Shown: one piece after another, positions 60,770-64,000 of the stretch
Layout of the letters: each line of letters starts with the position of its first letter
Numbering within the stretch: the stretch's first letter is position 1
DNA from: Paraburkholderia tropica
Lineage (GTDB): Bacteria > Pseudomonadota > Gammaproteobacteria > Burkholderiales > Burkholderiaceae
Direction of reading: 5' to 3'
DNA length: 64,000 nt
NCBI RefSeq assembly: GCF_900109265.1
Contig: NZ_FNZM01000006.1
Location: 186,001-250,000, forward strand
Program-made: the position numbers and the translations under genes
Notes under the pieces: model-generated
Databases searched by the model: none
Seen by the model: only the letters and a program-made list of their open reading frames with translations
Told to the model about the DNA's origin: nothing

Positions 60770-62158
60770 ATGGAAACGGCAGATAAGGGGCTGGCGCCGG
60801 CGCGCGTCGCCTCACCCGCAAAACGGCGCGCGGTCGCGCCGCAATCATGGATGGCCTTGCTGCTGCTATGGCTGGTCTACGCGATGGATGCGAATTCGCG
60901 CAGCATGCTGTTCGCGGTGCTGCCGTCGATCACCAAGGAATTCGGCACGAGCGCGCAGACCATCGGTCTCTACGCGACGATCATCACCATGTCGACGGCG
61001 CTGATCGCCATCCCGACGATGATATGGGCCGACAAAGGCGGCCACGGCTGGCGACGCAAGTACCGGCATCTGCCGATCGTCATCGGCTATACGTTGTTCA
61101 CCTGCCTCTCCGGCGTGACCGTCCTGACCGCCTCGATCGGCGTGCTCATCGCGATGCAGGTGCTCTCGCATGCATTTGGCGGCGCGGGTGAATCGATCGA
61201 AGTCACGTCGCTCGCCGAATGGTGGTCGAAGGAACGCCGCGGCCTCGCGCTCGGCATTCACCACACCGGCTTTCCGTGGGGCTCGCTGCTCGGCGGTTTC
61301 GCCATCAGCGGACTGCTCAGCGTGTATGGTCCGCAGAACTGGCGTCTCGCGTTCCTGCTGTTTCCGATTCCGATGATCGTCGTGTTCGCGTGGTACTGGA
61401 TCTATTGCAACGCGAAGCGCTACGACCAGTTCCACGCGCACGTCCAGAGCATCGGCGAAACGCCGCCGTTATCGCCCGACCTCGAACACGGCGCGGGCGC
61501 GCCTCCCGGTTCGTTCGGCGTCGCGATGCGCAATCCGAACATCTCGGTGATCGGTCTGATCTCGCTGCTCGCGATCGTCGGTTACTTCGGGATCAGCTTC
61601 TGGCTGCCGCAATATCTCGCGTTCGTCGCGCACTACAACTTCGCGGAAGCCGCAGCGTATAGCGTGCTGTTCACGATCACGGGCGGCATCGGCCAGATCG
61701 TCTGGGGCTGGATTTCGGACCGGCTCGGCCGCAAGCTGTGCCTCATGATCCTGTTCGTCTGGCTGACGGTCGGCATGCTGCTGTTCAAGTATTCGTCGGT
61801 GAGTCTCGGCACGCTCGTCGCGATTCAGCTATTCGCGGGCTTCGCGCTGAATGCGCCTTATACGCTCGTATACGCGATTGCATTCGATTCGACCAAACCG
61901 GGCACGACCGGCATCGCAGGGTCGATCATCAACGTGGGCATCTATCTCGGCGGCTTCGGTCCGTTCGTGATCGGCGCGCTCATCAACGCGGGGGGCGGTC
62001 TCGGCAACGCGAGCGGCTATAACACGGCGCTGTATTTCATCGCCGGACTCATGGTGATCGCGCTCTTCCTGACCGCGCTGTTCACGCGCGAGACGACCGG
62101 ATGGTTCGCGGCGTACGATCGCGCACTCGTGTCGCGCAAGGTGTGCAATCTGCAATAA
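60770..62158 (+). CDS. MFS transporter of the LacI regulon
   Basis: 462 residues from the ATG at 60770 with AGGAGG. About 12 membrane segments: MALLLLWLVYAMDANSRSML first, then MFS signatures ADKGGHGWRRKYRHLP and GWISDRLGRKLCL, and the second-half repeat. The style (YAMDANSR, GESIEVTSLAEWW) is of the anion:cation / aromatic-acid-type proton symporters (MhpT/PcaK-like group). Two perfect LacI-type operators lie in its promoter. It probably imports the substrate that induces the cluster. Confidence 0.91.
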   Translation: METADKGLAPARVASPAKRRAVAPQSWMALLLLWLVYAMDANSRSMLFAVLPSITKEFGTSAQTIGLYATIITMSTALIAIPTMIWADKGGHGWRRKYRHLPIVIGYTLFTCLSGVTVLTASIGVLIAMQVLSHAFGGAGESIEVTSLAEWWSKERRGLALGIHHTGFPWGSLLGGFAISGLLSVYGPQNWRLAFLLFPIPMIVVFAWYWIYCNAKRYDQFHAHVQSIGETPPLSPDLEHGAGAPPGSFGVAMRNPNISVIGLISLLAIVGYFGISFWLPQYLAFVAHYNFAEAAAYSVLFTITGGIGQIVWGWISDRLGRKLCLMILFVWLTVGMLLFKYSSVSLGTLVAIQLFAGFALNAPYTLVYAIAFDSTKPGTTGIAGSIINVGIYLGGFGPFVIGALINAGGGLGNASGYNTALYFIAGLMVIALFLTALFTRETTGWFAAYDRALVSRKVCNLQ

Positions 62159-62178
62159 GACTGGAAGCCGTCTGAAAG

Positions 62179-62200
62179 CGGGCGAGCGGCGGCTCGCCCG
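62179..62200 (+). terminator. hairpin after the MFS gene
   Basis: CGGGCGAGC and GCTCGCCCG form nine perfect pairs with a GGCG loop, 21 bases past the stop. No T tract. Confidence 0.6.
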
Positions 62201-62301
62201 TGCGCATTCGAGTGTGCGTGTGCATCGCGTGACACCACCCGCCGAATCACCGACAATCGTCCGCTGATACGAATCGACCGGCCTTGTCCAGAGCATTCCC
62301 G

Positions 62302-63045
62302 ATGAAAACCCCGCAACCCGTCGCCCTCGTCACGGGCTCGACTTCCGGCATCGGCGCGGCCATTGCGCGCCGCCTTCACGCCGACGGTTATTCAGTCATC
62401 CTGCATTCCCGAAGTTCGGCGGAAACGGGCGAGGCGATGGCCCGCGAACTCGGCAACGCGGCCTACGTGCAAGCCGATCTCGCCAACGACGCCGATCGAA
62501 CCCGCCTCATCCGCGAAGCCGCTGCGGTCAGGGGCCGCCTCGACGTGCTGGTCAACAACGCGGGCATCAGCCGCGTGATCCCGCACGACGATCTCGCCGC
62601 GGCCACGCCGGAGGTCTGGCAGGAATTGAACGAAGTGAACGTGGTCGCACCGTTCCGGCTCGTCACCGAAGCGCTGCCGATGCTGCGCGAAGCCGCCGCG
62701 CGCGGCAAGGCCGGTTGCGTCGTCAACGTGAGTTCGCATGCGGGCGTGCGGCCCAAGGGCGCGTCGATTCCCTATGCCGCGAGCAAGGCGTCGCTGAACC
62801 ACGTCACGCGTCTGCTCGCGCTCACGCTCGCGCCGGATGTGCGTGTGAACGCCGTCGCGCCCGGTCTCGTCGATACCCCGCTCACCGCGCAGTGGACGCA
62901 GGCGCAAGCACTCTGGCGAGAACGCTCGCCGATGCGCCGCGCCGCCAGCCCCGAGGACATCGCGCAGGCGGTGTCGCTGCTCGTCGCCTCGGATTATTTG
63001 ACGGGCGAGATTCTGCTCTCGGACGGCGGCCTGAACCTCACCTGA
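62302..63045 (+). CDS. short-chain dehydrogenase/reductase
   Basis: 247 residues from the ATG at 62302. Classical SDR: TGSTSGIGAAIARRL, VLVNNAGISRVIP, NVSSHAGVRPKGASIPYAAS with Tyr-x3-Lys, APGLVDTPLTAQW, and final LLSDGGLNLT. NADP preference is suggested by Ser/Arg after the second strand (HSRSSAE). It lies 143 bases after the MFS gene, beyond a hairpin. No palindrome of the LacI set precedes it, so it may be outside the regulon or read through from the MFS gene. Ribosome site is weak. Confidence 0.9.
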   Translation: MKTPQPVALVTGSTSGIGAAIARRLHADGYSVILHSRSSAETGEAMARELGNAAYVQADLANDADRTRLIREAAAVRGRLDVLVNNAGISRVIPHDDLAAATPEVWQELNEVNVVAPFRLVTEALPMLREAAARGKAGCVVNVSSHAGVRPKGASIPYAASKASLNHVTRLLALTLAPDVRVNAVAPGLVDTPLTAQWTQAQALWRERSPMRRAASPEDIAQAVSLLVASDYLTGEILLSDGGLNLT

Positions 63046-63068
63046 GCGCCGCGCGCGTCAGCAACGCC

Positions 63069-64000
63069 TCACTCGCCGCGCCGCCGCAAGCGGCTCGCAT
63101 CGACTTCGTCGGCACGCGTCACGCCGAGCAGCGCCATATTGCGGCGCATTTCCGCCGCGACGATCGCGAACGCGTGCAGCAGGCCCGCCTGCCCCGCCAC
63201 CGCGCCGGCGTAATTGAACGGACGGCCGATCAACACGGCACGCGCGCCGAGTGCCAGCGCCATCAGCACGTCGCCGCCGCGGCGGAAGCCGCTATCGATC
63301 ATCACCGGACAATCCGCGTCGACGGCCGCCACCACGCGCGGCAACGCGCGCAGCGGCGCGATCGAACCGTCGAGCTGACGTCCGCCGTGATTCGACACGA
63401 TCAGCCCGTCCACGCCGAGTTCGCGGGCGCGGCGCGCGTCGTCCGGATCGAGAATGCCCTTGAGCACCAGCGTGCCGCGCCAGCGCTGCCGGATCATCCG
63501 CAAATGCTCCCAGCTCAGATGGTCGCGCGCGCCGAAGTCGCGCAGCACGTTCGACGAGAGAATCGGCGCGCCGCGCGTGGTGCGCGAGTTCTCGAAGTGC
63601 GGCATGCCGTGACGCCAGAGCGTGCGCAGCGCGGTGCCGAACAGCCAGCGCGGATGCGTCAGCCCATCCCACGCGAGACGCGGGCCGGGGCGCAGCGGCG
63701 TCGAGAATCCCGCGCGCAGATTGTTCTCGCGATTGCCCGACACGGGCACGTCGGCGGTCAGCACCAGCGTGCGAAAGCCCGCCTGCGCGACGCGGTCCAC
63801 GAGCGCCGCGATCGTCTTCGGCTCGCCCGGCACGTACATCTGGAACCACGCCTGCGGATTCGCCTGCGCGATCTCCTCCATGCGGATCAGCGACGACCCG
63901 CTCATGATCATCGGCAGGTTCGCGAGCGCGCTCGCCTGCGCCTGGATCAGATCGCCGCGATACGCCGAGAGCGCGCTGATCCCCATCGGCGCGATGCCGA
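63069..64000 (-). CDS. FMN-dependent alpha-hydroxy-acid dehydrogenase, N-terminus outside window
   Basis: About 310 residues of the C-terminal part; the start lies past the window end. TIM-barrel family of L-lactate dehydrogenase (LldD) and mandelate dehydrogenase: GIAPMGIS at the edge, WFQMYVPGEPKTIAALVDRV, LVLTADVPVSGNRENNLRAG, LVLKGILDPDDARRA, SNHGGRQLDGSIAPLRALP (with catalytic His in NHGGRQ) and DSGFRRGGDVLMAL, GRPFNYAGAVAG. Oxidises L-2-hydroxy acids with flavin. The substrate cannot be fixed; lactate or an aryl hydroxy acid would fit near an aromatic pathway. It converges on the SDR gene with a 23-base gap. Confidence 0.92.
   Translation of the reverse strand, partial: GIAPMGISALSAYRGDLIQAQASALANLPMIMSGSSLIRMEEIAQANPQAWFQMYVPGEPKTIAALVDRVAQAGFRTLVLTADVPVSGNRENNLRAGFSTPLRPGPRLAWDGLTHPRWLFGTALRTLWRHGMPHFENSRTTRGAPILSSNVLRDFGARDHLSWEHLRMIRQRWRGTLVLKGILDPDDARRARELGVDGLIVSNHGGRQLDGSIAPLRALPRVVAAVDADCPVMIDSGFRRGGDVLMALALGARAVLIGRPFNYAGAVAGQAGLLHAFAIVAAEMRRNMALLGVTRADEVDASRLRRRGE

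Noticed and set aside
1..64000. rRNA, tRNA, insertion sequences, integrases, prophage genes, replication origins
   Set aside because: None was recognised on either strand; no terminal inverted repeats of transposons, no cloverleaf, no origin-type repeats.

Overview
The window is GC-rich (about 65-68 % by eye), densely coded DNA with the gene style of a Burkholderiaceae beta-proteobacterium (Paraburkholderia, Caballeronia or Burkholderia). The evidence is protein style (IlvD, MotAB, YejABEF, LysR and LacI regulators), heavy use of G/C third positions, and strong purine-rich ribosome sites. I see no rRNA, tRNA, insertion sequence, integrase, phage module or CRISPR array. The content looks like accessory metabolic and transport cargo of a large multireplicon genome.

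Layout. 1-4.4 kb: C-terminal part of a GGDEF-EAL protein, flagellar stator genes motA-motB, a 12-unit GTGTGA repeat, a 58-codon small gene and a PRC-barrel gene. 4.5-7.1 kb: a Rieske oxygenase, a candidate 38-codon gene and a YkgJ-type cysteine-cluster protein. 7.2-20.6 kb: a likely sulfur-scavenging and uptake block, with an SsuABC-like importer, a ribose-type ABC importer, a DszC-like flavoprotein coupled to a DszA/NtaA-type FMN monooxygenase, an APC permease and an SfnB-like flavoprotein; a small double zinc-ribbon protein sits inside it. 21-27 kb: ilvD with a textbook terminator, an AhpD-like protein, a MmyB-type regulator, a zinc-ribbon membrane protein and an XRE-cupin regulator.

27-48 kb is the most striking part. 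Almost everything is on the minus strand. Read in transcription order it is TonB, ExbB, ExbD, ExbD, a TPR protein, an XRE-cupin regulator, a TonB-dependent receptor, YejA-B-E-F peptide importer, TldD-like and TldE-like peptidases, two YhhY-like N-acetyltransferases and an RND pump. The importer ATPase, TldD and TldE genes overlap by 1-4 bases. My reading is one pathway for a peptide: energised uptake over the outer membrane, import over the inner membrane, proteolysis, N-acetylation and perhaps efflux. A second XRE-cupin paralogue lies at the far end of the block (26.5 kb). The substrate is unknown and no precursor gene was seen.

48-64 kb: a DeoR regulator, a LysR/Old-Yellow-Enzyme divergent pair, a DJ-1/PfpI protein, and an SDR/LysR divergent pair. 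From 54.5 to 62.2 kb there is a catabolic regulon (cyclase-family hydrolase, GldA-like dehydrogenase, SDR, LacI regulator, cupin dioxygenase like 2,4'-dihydroxyacetophenone dioxygenase, alpha/beta hydrolase, MFS transporter). It is tied together by five perfect copies and three variants of the palindrome TGAAGCGCTTCA in its promoter regions. An SDR and the C-terminal part of an FMN-dependent alpha-hydroxy-acid dehydrogenase end the window.
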